Position numbers and translations under genes: made by a program. Shown here one piece after another: positions 1 through 8,385 of a stretch of DNA of 64,000 bases. The stretch is from a virus. The notes below the pieces were generated by a model. The model worked only from the letters and a program-made list of their open reading frames with translations, did no database searches and had not been told where the DNA came from. Every line of letters starts with the position of its first letter. Positions within the stretch are counted from its first letter, which is position 1. The stretch covers positions 1 through 64,000 of IMG/VR virus record IMGVR_UViG_3300030012_003189, one strand, 5' to 3'.

Positions 1-3000
1 ACTATCCAATGAAGTTAGATAAGAACCAGTTTCCGATGCTAATTGATTTATTCTTACATCAGTAGATGCTGTATATGAATTTAAAGATGTTGTTGAATCA
101 GAAGATGATATAAATCCTAATGCGGTAATCTGTGCAGAACCACTAAGAACACCTGTTGGTAAAGCATTTGTAGTATCAATAGATATTACCCAATACCCAT
201 CATAATATACATAAAGATTACCATCATTTGATTTCCACCATAAATCACCCTCTGATGGTGAACCTGGTGCTGAATCTGAAACAGTTACACTTGCACCACC
301 ACCTGCTGAAGAACTAATAAAGAATCCATCACTACCAGAGTTGATTGTTATATTTGTACCTGGTAATAAAGAACCACTTAAAAATCCTAAACCAGTTAAT
401 TGTGAACTTCCACTTACTATTCCACCAGGTAATTGTTCTGATGAACTTATAATACCACTATCTAATGAAGTTAGATATGAAGAAGTTGCTGCACTTAATG
501 CATCTACCTCTGTTTGTATAGAAGAACTAAATGTGTTTAGTGATGTTGTTGAATCAGATGAAGAAATAAATCCTAATCCAGTTATCTGTGCGGAAGATGA
601 TATCGTACCACTTGGTAATTGTGATTCTATTGAACCACTAAGTACACCATCACTCAGATTTACTAATGGATGCCAAGCGCCAGCGTGTGCAAAATATCCT
701 CTACCCGTTGAATGAACATGAGCGAACATACCATGATAAGTTGATGCGTTTGGTAAATCTCCTTCGTTAGAATAAACATTACCAAATAAAACTTTATTAC
801 CACCCATGTCTAAATCAGCGCCAGTTATATGAGCTACTGATTGAGCAGAACTACTAACTAATCCACCCGGTAGTTGTTCTGAACCACTAACAATTCCACT
901 TGGAATTGATGTGATATCTGTAAAGTCAACTGAACCCGAAGATGTTAAGTATGAACTTGTAGCTGCTGATAATCCATCTACTTCTGTTTGAATGGATGAT
1001 GTGAATGTATTTAGAGATGTGTTTTCACCTCCACTTTCTGATACAAATCCTAATGCGGTTATTTGTGCAGATGAACTAATTAGTACAGAACCTGTAAATG
1101 ATTCTAAATTACTTAATTGTACATTTGCTGAAGATGTAAATGCGTTTAATGATGTATTCTCTCCTCCACTTTCAGAAACGAATCCTAAAGCAGTAATCTG
1201 TTCAGATGAACTTACTATATTACTATCTAAAGAAGTTAGGTAAGAAGATGTTGCTGCACTTAATCCATCTACTTCAGTTTGTATAGAAGAAGTAAATGTA
1301 TTTAGTGATGTTGTTGAGTCTGAAGAAGAAATAAATCCTAATCCAGTTATTTGTTCTGAACCTGATATTGTTCCTGATGGAGCTTTTACATTACCAGCGG
1401 TAACATCCCCACCTGTAAATGTACCTTCTACTACATTTTGAACTACATTACCAGCGTTATTTATTAATTCAATCGATGATGTTGTAATTCTAATATTACC
1501 AATTTTTATTTGTTCTGAATCTGCTTTTATTTCAGAAAGTACTGCACCATCTTTTACAAATTTGATTGATTCTGATGTGATAAATAAATCTCTAAAGGGT
1601 TTATCTAATGAACCTAAATCATAGGTACTTGGTGTTGCAGGTAATATTGAACCACTAAATGTTTGTGTTCCATTAAATGTATTTGAAGATGTTACTGCAA
1701 ATCCTAAATCAGTAACTTGTTGTGCCCCACTTACTATACCACTACCTCTTAATTCAAATGAACTTGATAATTGGTCTGAACCACTAACAGTTCCAGCAGG
1801 CGCTTGTGTTAAATAAGAACCACTCTCTCCTTCTAATGAACCTATTCTCTGTGCAAATGATTCAGTTACTGTTTGTACCTGGTCTAATCTATCATCAAAT
1901 GATGCTGATTCTACTTGTCCTATACTTCCAGAGCTAAATCCTAAAGCAGTAATTTGTGCAGAACCTGATATTGTTCCAGCAGGTCCAATTGTACTCAATT
2001 GTCCGTTGTTAGCTGTTATATTTGTACCAGCTATAGCATTAACTAAATCAACTACCGATTCTCTTCTACTTCCATCGGAATTTGAAGCATCTATAAAACC
2101 AATGCTATCATTAGCTACATCTATTACCGAAGGTGATAAACTTCCTAAATCAGTACTACCACCACCGCCACCACCAGCATTAGTTCCATTAATTAAGAAC
2201 ATAGATACAGTTGAACGACCACCTTCTGAATCTGAATTGTGAAGTGCAATCGGTTCTTCCGAAGATGCATCTATCTTACCAACTATTCTAACATAAGAAC
2301 CACTTTCAAAGAATGTAGTAGATACACCACCACCATATGCGTAATCTGGTTCTTGAGATGGTGAACCTATACCAAAGGTTGAACCACTAACATCTGTCCA
2401 ATCAGTATTGTTTAAACTTCTTTGCCATTTAAATAATGCAACTCTATCATTATCATTTGCTTTAAATAATGTAAAGTTAGAATTCAATAAGTAAGTACCA
2501 CTTGTAGTAATTCGTACAAAAGAACCATCTGATATAGTCCAATTTGAACTACCTGTTTGGAAAAGTGGTGTTGATATAAATTCTAAGTTTTGATATGAAT
2601 CGGTAAGTGCTTTTCTTTTGAAAGAACCACTACCACTCATTTCTAACTCTATATCAGAAACTTCACCAGTTATTAAACTACCACTTCTAAATCCTAAATC
2701 TTGTAATTGTTCTGAACCACTAATTATATCTGTTCCACCTAAAACTTGAATCGAACCTGATACTAATCCACCTGGTAGTTGTTCTGATGAGCTTACTATA
2801 TTATCAGGTAAGTTAGCTAACTCTTCATAGTTAACTTGGATTGATGCACTTAATAATGTTTTTGCTGCACTAGCTCTGGCTTCATATCGTTCATCGTATG
2901 ATGATGTAAGTTGTGAAGAACCACTAACTATACTTCTACCTATTGTTTCATAAGAGGAGGTAGCTCCCTCAATATTGTCTAATCGTGCATCTATTGATGC

Positions 3001-4700
3001 CGTTTCTGTTTCAATAGTACCGAATCTACTTTGGAATGAAGAAGTTGTAGATTCAATAGTTTCAAATCTATTTTGGAATGAAGAAGTTGTTGATTCTATA
3101 CTTCCAAATTTATTTTCAAAAGAAGAAGTTGTTACTTCTAAATTATTTAATCTTATTGTAGTTGAAGCGGTATATGCATTTATACCTTCAATTGATTCTG
3201 TAAATTCATTTAATGATGTATTTTCATTTGATGAACTAAATGATTCTAAATTACTTAATTGTATTGTAGCTGAAGATGTAAAGTTATTTAAGTGACTTAC
3301 AGATGCTTCAGAAGATGAAGATACGAATCCTAATGCAGTTATTTGTGCAGATGAACTGATGAATACACTTCCAGTAAATGAGTTAATAGAAGCAGTTGCA
3401 TTTGCTAAATCATTAACTCTAGTTTCTAATGAAGATGAAGTAAATTCAATTCTTTCTAACCTTTGGTCGGTTGATGATGTATATGTGTTAAATCCATCTA
3501 ATCTCGTATCAGTAGATGATGTGTAAGAATTTAGAGATGTAATTATTGTTTTTTCTTCGTATGAACTGGTATTAGATTCAATTTGTTCAACTCTTTGTTC
3601 TAATGATGAAGTTGATGATTCTATATTATCTAATCTATCATCGGTAGATGCTGTATATGAATTAAGAGATGTATTCTCACCTCCACTACTACTTACAAAT
3701 CCCAATTCTGTTATTTGTGCTGAACCTGATATTGTTCCAGCTGGTATTGTATCTCCACTACTACTTACAAATCCTAAAGAAGTAATCTGTGCTGAACTAC
3801 TAACTATATCACTTCCACCTAATATTTGAATTGAACCACTAACAATACCACTCCCAATTGATTCATATGATGATGTAGCTTCTTCTAAAGAATCTAATCT
3901 ATTATCTTGGGCAACAGTACCAGTTTGTAATATAGTAACTCTATTATCTAATGAAGCAGTTGTTGATTCTATATCCAACAATCTTGTATCATTAGATGCG
4001 GTATATGTATTGACAGAACCTAATACATCAACTATCTGTTCTGAACCTGATACTACATTAGCAGGTAATTGTTCTGATGATGATATTAAACCAACTGGTA
4101 ATTGTTCTGATGAACTTAAAATACCCGTGCCAGCCAATACTTGTACTGAACCACTTACTAAACCAGCAGGTAAATTTGCTAAACTATCGAAATCTACTTG
4201 TTCTGAACCTGAGATTACATCATCTCCACCTGGTCTAAGTACTGAACCACTTACGATTCCTTCACCTAAATCAGTTGCGTATCTACTATCTAAATCTGAG
4301 TGTAATTGTGCAGATGATGATATTATTCCAGCAGGTAGTTGTTCTGAAGATGAAAGGATTCCAGTACTACCTAAGACTTGAATAGAACCACTAATTAGAC
4401 CCGCAGGTAAATTATCTAAACCTGTAAATGATACTTGAGATGAACCAGATACTACTCCTAACCCACCTACACTTAAAAAAGAACCACTTACTACACCATC
4501 ACCATCGGTGTTTAAATATCTTGTATCGAATGTAGATAATAATTGTGCTGCTCCAGATACTATTCCACCAGGCAATTGTTCAGATGAACTTATTAATCCA
4601 CCTGGTAATTGTTCCGAACCACTAAATACTCCTCTACCAGATAATTCAATGCCTGATAAGGTACTACCATCACCGAAAAACGATGAACCACTAATGTTTC
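1..4700 (-). repeat. Degenerate in-frame SGS/SSSAQI protein repeats
   Basis: Within the fibre gene the DNA repeats short, diverged units whose translations read VSGSEQLPGG, ISSSAQITALGFVS and TSLNTFTSSIQTEVDGLSAA. Some units are almost identical at the nucleotide level, for example near 1000-1060 and 1140-1200. The repeats are in frame and variable in spacing, so they are protein repeats rather than a CRISPR-like array. Confidence 0.75.
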
Positions 4701-4833
4701 CACTAGCACTAATAGAACCAGTAACATTTAGAGAACCTGTAAAGTTCGATGAACCACTTACTTGAAAATCTCCACTTACTGCGGATGCGGTTACAACACC
4801 ACTAATTTGTTTACTTGATATTAGATTGGCCAT
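1..4833 (-). CDS. Giant repetitive tail fibre / virion structural protein (C-terminus beyond window)
   Basis: The frame is open from an ATG at 4833 to base 1 without a stop: 1611 codons are visible and the protein continues outside the window. The protein begins MANLISSKQISGVV and consists largely of degenerate repeats built on VSGSxQL, ISSSAQITxLGF and SSLNxYTAST-like units, rich in Ser, Gly, Thr and Leu, with short heptad-like stretches (DxRLxxIExxTSS). This suggests a long trimeric fibre with coiled-coil and beta segments. A less repetitive region at about residues 660-860 contains a poly-Gly run. Similar SGS-repeat fibres are common in marine T4-like phages, and the 49133-53188 fibre uses related SGSA units. 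The ATG overlaps the stop of the upstream gene (TAATG), consistent with translational coupling. The exact tail location (long fibre or baseplate) is inferred, not shown. Confidence 0.8.
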   Translation of the reverse strand, partial: MANLISSKQISGVVTASAVSGDFQVSGSSNFTGSLNVTGSISASGNISGSSFFGDGSTLSGIELSGRGVFSGSEQLPGGLISSSEQLPGGIVSGAAQLLSTFDTRYLNTDGDGVVSGSFLSVGGLGVVSGSSQVSFTGLDNLPAGLISGSIQVLGSTGILSSSEQLPAGIISSSAQLHSDLDSRYATDLGEGIVSGSVLRPGGDDVISGSEQVDFDSLANLPAGLVSGSVQVLAGTGILSSSEQLPVGLISSSEQLPANVVSGSEQIVDVLGSVNTYTASNDTRLLDIESTTASLDNRVTILQTGTVAQDNRLDSLEEATSSYESIGSGIVSGSIQILGGSDIVSSSAQITSLGFVSSSGDTIPAGTISGSAQITELGFVSSSGGENTSLNSYTASTDDRLDNIESSTSSLEQRVEQIESNTSSYEEKTIITSLNSYTSSTDTRLDGFNTYTSSTDQRLERIEFTSSSLETRVNDLANATASINSFTGSVFISSSAQITALGFVSSSSEASVSHLNNFTSSATIQLSNLESFSSSNENTSLNEFTESIEGINAYTASTTIRLNNLEVTTSSFENKFGSIESTTSSFQNRFETIESTTSSFQSRFGTIETETASIDARLDNIEGATSSYETIGRSIVSGSSQLTSSYDERYEARASAAKTLLSASIQVNYEELANLPDNIVSSSEQLPGGLVSGSIQVLGGTDIISGSEQLQDLGFRSGSLITGEVSDIELEMSGSGSFKRKALTDSYQNLEFISTPLFQTGSSNWTISDGSFVRITTSGTYLLNSNFTLFKANDNDRVALFKWQRSLNNTDWTDVSGSTFGIGSPSQEPDYAYGGGVSTTFFESGSYVRIVGKIDASSEEPIALHNSDSEGGRSTVSMFLINGTNAGGGGGGSTDLGSLSPSVIDVANDSIGFIDASNSDGSRRESVVDLVNAIAGTNITANNGQLSTIGPAGTISGSAQITALGFSSGSIGQVESASFDDRLDQVQTVTESFAQRIGSLEGESGSYLTQAPAGTVSGSDQLSSSFELRGSGIVSGAQQVTDLGFAVTSSNTFNGTQTFSGSILPATPSTYDLGSLDKPFRDLFITSESIKFVKDGAVLSEIKADSEQIKIGNIRITTSSIELINNAGNVVQNVVEGTFTGGDVTAGNVKAPSGTISGSEQITGLGFISSSDSTTSLNTFTSSIQTEVDGLSAATSSYLTSLDSNIVSSSEQITALGFVSESGGENTSLNAFTSSANVQLSNLESFTGSVLISSSAQITALGFVSESGGENTSLNTFTSSIQTEVDGLSAATSSYLTSSGSVDFTDITSIPSGIVSGSEQLPGGLVSSSAQSVAHITGADLDMGGNKVLFGNVYSNEGDLPNASTYHGMFAHVHSTGRGYFAHAGAWHPLVNLSDGVLSGSIESQLPSGTISSSAQITGLGFISSSDSTTSLNTFSSSIQTEVDALSAATSSYLTSLDSGIISSSEQLPGGIVSGSSQLTGLGFLSGSLLPGTNITINSGSDGFFISSSAGGGASVTVSDSAPGSPSEGDLWWKSNDGNLYVYYDGYWVISIDTTNALPTGVLSGSAQITALGFISSSDSTTSLNSYTASTDVRINQLASETGSYLTSLDS

Positions 4834-5198
4834 TATCTACTTACTATCTTTCCTTTTACTAAAAAATCTCCAGCAACTATATCACCCGGTGATGCTGCTA
4901 TCGCTTGATTGAATGTAACCACTATATTTGTACCATCATCTACAATCTCATAATATGATGATGGAGTTTTGACACTTTGTAAATAAATATCAACATAATC
5001 AGAAGAAGAATCAATTTTTAGTTCTTCATCTAAAAATTTTTTGTTTGAGAGGGTCAAAATAAAGTTTGAACCATCTAAACTTATAGAATTTGGAGTATGA
5101 TGAGAAACAAACATATCATCAAATACACTCTGTATAAAATTATTTGTTTGAGCTTTTCCATCAAATGGTGTGATTATATTTGGTTTCTTTCTACTCAT
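4833..5198 (-). CDS. Small structural protein, unknown function
   Basis: A 121-residue protein (MSRKKPNIITPFDGKAQ...) that I do not recognise by family. It is polar, apparently beta-rich in the second half (alternating hydrophobics, DYVDIYLQSV, NIVVTFNQAI), and has no signal peptide or membrane segment. It sits between the neck/tail-terminator genes and the giant fibre. It overlaps the upstream gene by 4 bases (ATGA) and the fibre gene by 1 base (TAATG), so it is almost certainly co-translated with virion components. A baseplate or fibre-attachment role is plausible from position only. Confidence 0.6.
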   Translation of the reverse strand: MSRKKPNIITPFDGKAQTNNFIQSVFDDMFVSHHTPNSISLDGSNFILTLSNKKFLDEELKIDSSSDYVDIYLQSVKTPSSYYEIVDDGTNIVVTFNQAIAASPGDIVAGDFLVKGKIVSR

Positions 5199-5524
5199 AA
5201 TCTTTGTAAATCTCCCTCTACTGATATTTTATCCGAACCAACCAATGCATAACTAAAGTTTTCTTTTTTAAATTTGATGAAGAAATCCCTTCCTACTTGT
5301 TCAAAAATATAATCCGCATCTAATATAAATTGTCCATTTATAAATACATCGAATCTTGAATGGTCTGGTCTAAGATTATCAAATCTATTATTCATATCTT
5401 TTATTTTACAATTTGATATTTTCCAAATGTAGTGATTTACATCAGCTAAATTTACCTCTTCCATTATGAATTCATTTGGTTCATTTAGTTGTTGTAAAAC
5501 ATCTCTTATTTCTTTTACACTCAT
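5195..5524 (-). CDS. Small structural protein with INGxFI-type beta domain
   Basis: A 109-residue protein of unknown function. Its C-terminal half (FDVFINGQFILDADYIF, then FFIKF and ALVGSDKISVEG) resembles the C-terminal end of the neighbouring gp15-like protein (FKVYINGLFIPSTKYSYF... EFAFVGKF), so both appear to carry the same small beta-domain, probably by duplication. It overlaps both neighbours by 4 bases. This domain type is common in phage tail and fibre proteins with repeated modules. The structural assignment rests on this similarity and on position. Confidence 0.6.
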   Translation of the reverse strand: MSVKEIRDVLQQLNEPNEFIMEEVNLADVNHYIWKISNCKIKDMNNRFDNLRPDHSRFDVFINGQFILDADYIFEQVGRDFFIKFKKENFSYALVGSDKISVEGDLQRL

Positions 5525-6660
5525 AATTCTCTAAATTTTCCAACAAATGCAAATTCATCGGTTGATTCTAGTTCGTAACCTAATTCTGTTGAAGATGCTG
5601 ATGAACCAGTGGTAAAATTAAACTCTACCGAATCATCAGAACTACTTACAAAGTAAGAATATTTTGTTGATGGAATAAATAATCCATTTATGTAAACTTT
5701 GAACCAATTATCAACATCAAAGTTTCCTTCTAATGATGGTGGTAGTTTTGGAACTTCTACATCATTAATTTTAACAGTGTCCGCATCTACAAAACTACCC
5801 GATACTGAACCTCTTGTTGCTAAGAAATCTAAAACATCAGCGTATTGATTTAATGCTTTTTGTTTAATAGGATTTACCCCTCCACCTCCACCTGTTAAGT
5901 CTGCTTCATATCCAAAAACAACTTTTTTTGGTGTGTATTCTTTGATAGTAGTAGGTTTATTATTGAATTCAGATGGAAGTAAATAAGCGTTTACTGCCAT
6001 TGTAAATGAAGTTCTAACTATTCTTTCACTTCCTTGTCCTACTTCTGTTTGATTATCAAATGAGTCGATTCTTACCCTAAATTTGTATTTATCTTTATCA
6101 CCCCAATATTCATCTGTAGCGTATTGGAATGCTTCTACGATTTTATTCATATGTTCTGTAAAGTTTGTCCAAATCATCACTTCATATGAAACAGTTACAT
6201 AATCAGGCATCGTAATGTTATATGCTTCAACATTAGGATTTACCTCATTCATCAAACTAAATTTATCGTACTTTTGTTTTTTATTGTATTTTGTTAATGT
6301 AGAATAAGATACATTTCTATTCATAGTATTAGCTAAACTATCATCTCTTGCTATACTATTTCTTTTATACATAATAAGAGGGATTTGGATTCTACCTCTT
6401 TGGTCTCTTATGTATCCATCTTTAGTAGCTGCTTTCCATCTTTCTGGATTTCCATATATCAATGGTACTTTTACTTTAGTTCCATTCTCTTCTACATCAG
6501 GAATGACTACATCAGTCATATATTCCATCATAGCAAAATCTATATCAAATAGCGTAATACCAACTTTTGATTTTTGGTCAATAGCGATTTGTTGCGCTCT
6601 ATTTTTAGTTTTACTAATTGGGTCTGTTGCTTTTTTATTATATCCTGATATATCTGCCAT
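5521..6660 (-). CDS. gp15-like tail terminator / sheath stabiliser with C-terminal extension
   Basis: A 379-residue protein. The first ~245 residues follow the pattern I recall for T4 gp15 (proximal tail sheath stabilisation protein, the terminator hexamer at the head-proximal end of the tail): a VPLIYGNPERW segment near residues 65-75, then RIQIPLIMYKR, then YEVMIWTNFTEHMNKIVEAF around 160-180, and FRVRIDSF...RTSFTMAVNAYLLP around 195-230. A Gly-rich linker (GGGGG) separates this core from a ~125-residue C-terminal extension ending in an INGLFI beta-domain shared with the downstream gene. T4 gp15 is about 270 residues, so the extension is lineage specific. Its order after gp13-like and gp14-like genes supports the call. 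Confidence 0.65.
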   Translation of the reverse strand: MADISGYNKKATDPISKTKNRAQQIAIDQKSKVGITLFDIDFAMMEYMTDVVIPDVEENGTKVKVPLIYGNPERWKAATKDGYIRDQRGRIQIPLIMYKRNSIARDDSLANTMNRNVSYSTLTKYNKKQKYDKFSLMNEVNPNVEAYNITMPDYVTVSYEVMIWTNFTEHMNKIVEAFQYATDEYWGDKDKYKFRVRIDSFDNQTEVGQGSERIVRTSFTMAVNAYLLPSEFNNKPTTIKEYTPKKVVFGYEADLTGGGGGVNPIKQKALNQYADVLDFLATRGSVSGSFVDADTVKINDVEVPKLPPSLEGNFDVDNWFKVYINGLFIPSTKYSYFVSSSDDSVEFNFTTGSSASSTELGYELESTDEFAFVGKFREL

Positions 6661-7115
6661 TATACTATTCTCTCCTCTATATTAAGTTGAGACCTTCTAA
6701 CCATAAATGTAGAACATATGATTGAGAACTTCTCTTCAGGTCTACCATATACTAATTGGTTTTGACCAACTTTATCAATTTCAAAATATGCATTATTATG
6801 AAAAATAATATCTCCAATTTCAGGAAATAAATTTTTCTCTTCTAAAGTTGCCCTATTAAATCTAAATTCAGCATTTTGTGCTCTATCAGGTCCGAATCCT
6901 TCATATTCTATAGTACTTTCATCCCTCTCAATTAAACAAGCACATTGTACGGCAGGTAAGTATGATTTACCCAAAGATTCCCCATATAGATTAGTTCTTG
7001 TTTCAGATAAAGATAATTTAAATATCTCAACTGTAGTCTGAACTACTACATCCACTAATTCTTTAGAAATCTTTTCAAAGAATGCTAAATCTTTTTGTTG
7101 TACAAATCTTGCCAT
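6660..7115 (-). CDS. gp14-like neck / head-completion protein
   Basis: A 151-residue protein. The second half has a neck-protein pattern: FPEIGDIIFHNNAYFEIDKV at about residues 97-116 followed by QLVYGRPEEKF, close in style to the LGDLIYFP...FEI segment of T4 gp14. It is shorter than T4 gp14 (256 residues). It lies between the gp13-like and gp15-like genes, where gp14 belongs, with a 4-base gap upstream and a 1-base overlap downstream. In the virion it would join portal and tail. The family call rests on motif memory and synteny. Confidence 0.55.
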   Translation of the reverse strand: MARFVQQKDLAFFEKISKELVDVVVQTTVEIFKLSLSETRTNLYGESLGKSYLPAVQCACLIERDESTIEYEGFGPDRAQNAEFRFNRATLEEKNLFPEIGDIIFHNNAYFEIDKVGQNQLVYGRPEEKFSIICSTFMVRRSQLNIEERIV

Positions 7116-7119
7116 TTGC

Positions 7120-8265
7120 TTATCCTATATAAATGTTCAAAGGTACTTTAGATATAACTCTCTGTTGTGCATCTGATTGGTCTGCTTCACTCTGATACCT
7201 TTCTTTATCTGATAAATCATTAAGTACATCTCTTAATTGTTCTATCAAAGCATCTTTCTCAGTTTGAGCTTCTGACCTAAGAGCCGCTCCATCTAATGAT
7301 ACCTCAGAACCAGGAATAGGTACAGATGAGAATTTTTCTCTAATTGCTCCTAATAATTCTTTAGCTAATGCTAATGTATATTTTCTAATCCATTGTTTAC
7401 CAACATCATTTATCCTACTATAGTTATGGAAATCATATCCTGTATTTGAATAATCTGCTACTACTCCATCTGTTACAGATGTTGCTGATTGGTCGAATTC
7501 TGATTTTACAATATATTCAAAATACAGTGTTGATTTTTTCACTGGTTTTGGGAATATTTGTAGTTTATTGTTTACTAAATTAAATGTAAATGCTGATTTT
7601 CTAATTTGGTCATTAAATTCAATAGCTCCAATTCTAAGTAAATCTTCATATATTGGCATCAATACAAATTGTGCCGCTGGTGAGAATGAACCAAATCCAA
7701 ACTCATCAATTAAGTTTAGAGTTCCTTGTCCACTTACTGAATATGGGTCAAAGAATTTATTTATTGCTGGTGTTGCCTCATAAAATACTTTTGTTACATT
7801 GATTCTATTTCCACTCTCACTTACATCTGCCCATAAAGATTGTAAGTCATATTCTTGTGAACCACTATTAAGTTCTATATTACCTTTTTTTACATCAACT
7901 TTTCCACCAACATTAGCGTATGTTCCATATGAATCTGATATTTCAATAAGGTTAGGTAGTGGGTTACCAGCTATTTTTTTCTGAGTATAATCTGAACCCG
8001 TAGGTTGACCTTGCAAAGATGTAAGGTTGTTTTTTATATTAAATTGATTTACTTGTGCCGAATATTCTGATACTGCTTCTTCGAAACATGCATAGAAGTT
8101 TAAATCTACTAATTCAACATCAACGATTGGGTATCCCAATCTTTTAGCACACCAAGATGCTACTTTAGGCCCATCTGTTTGATATTCTGTATCTGTATCA
8201 TAAATACCAAATGGCGTTGAACCCGAAATTACATTATCTGCTGAACCACTCCAGAAGTTTGACAT
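7120..8265 (-). CDS. gp13-like neck protein
   Basis: A 381-residue protein. Residues 42-52 (RLGYPIVDVEL) followed by FYACFEEAVSEYSAQVNQF match the N-terminal signature of T4 gp13 (RRLGAPIINVEL...IYDCIQRALELYGEYH). T4 gp13 forms part of the neck that closes the filled head and binds the tail. This protein is longer than T4 gp13 (309). The C-terminal 60 residues are charged and helical (EKDALIEQLRDVLNDL). The ATG at 8265 has a strong ribosome site (AAGGAGAG) and is preceded by a TATATTTATATA box at 8303-8292 and, further upstream, by the terminator after the capsid gene, so it probably opens a new late transcript. Confidence 0.75.
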   Translation of the reverse strand: MSNFWSGSADNVISGSTPFGIYDTDTEYQTDGPKVASWCAKRLGYPIVDVELVDLNFYACFEEAVSEYSAQVNQFNIKNNLTSLQGQPTGSDYTQKKIAGNPLPNLIEISDSYGTYANVGGKVDVKKGNIELNSGSQEYDLQSLWADVSESGNRINVTKVFYEATPAINKFFDPYSVSGQGTLNLIDEFGFGSFSPAAQFVLMPIYEDLLRIGAIEFNDQIRKSAFTFNLVNNKLQIFPKPVKKSTLYFEYIVKSEFDQSATSVTDGVVADYSNTGYDFHNYSRINDVGKQWIRKYTLALAKELLGAIREKFSSVPIPGSEVSLDGAALRSEAQTEKDALIEQLRDVLNDLSDKERYQSEADQSDAQQRVISKVPLNIYIG

Positions 8266-8291
8266 ATTTCTCTCCTTTGTATTATTTCTCT

Positions 8292-8303
8292 TATATAAAT
8301 ATA
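8292..8303 (-). promoter_or_regulatory. Putative late promoter box (TATATTTATATA) before gp13-like gene
   Basis: The coding strand reads TATATTTATATA, 26 bases before the ATG of the gp13-like gene and directly after the intrinsic terminator that closes the capsid gene. The same box recurs before other unit starts in this window. It lacks an obvious -35 element, as do T4 late promoters, although T4 uses TATAAATA on the coding strand. Confidence 0.55.
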
Positions 8304-8332
8304 GAATAAAAAGATATCACTAAAAAAGACAC

Positions 8333-8360
8333 AAAAAAAGGGGAAATTTCTTTCCCCTTA
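8333..8360 (-). terminator. Intrinsic terminator after major capsid gene
   Basis: On the coding strand a 9-bp perfect stem (AAGGGGAAA / TTTCCCCTT) with a 4-base loop is followed by a run of T. It lies about 25 bases past the stop of the capsid gene at 8386, a textbook rho-independent terminator. Confidence 0.85.
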
Positions 8361-8385
8361 ATTTATCTTACTAAGTTATCTCAGA

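Noticed and set aside
341-4765. Plus-strand open frames across the left fibre gene
   Set aside because: They are antisense shadows of the in-frame repeat fibre, which is continuous on the minus strand for 1611 codons.
1-4833. CRISPR-like or satellite repeats
   Set aside because: Repeats are in frame, variable in length and spacing and encode a Ser/Gly-rich protein; no uniform direct repeats with unique spacers.
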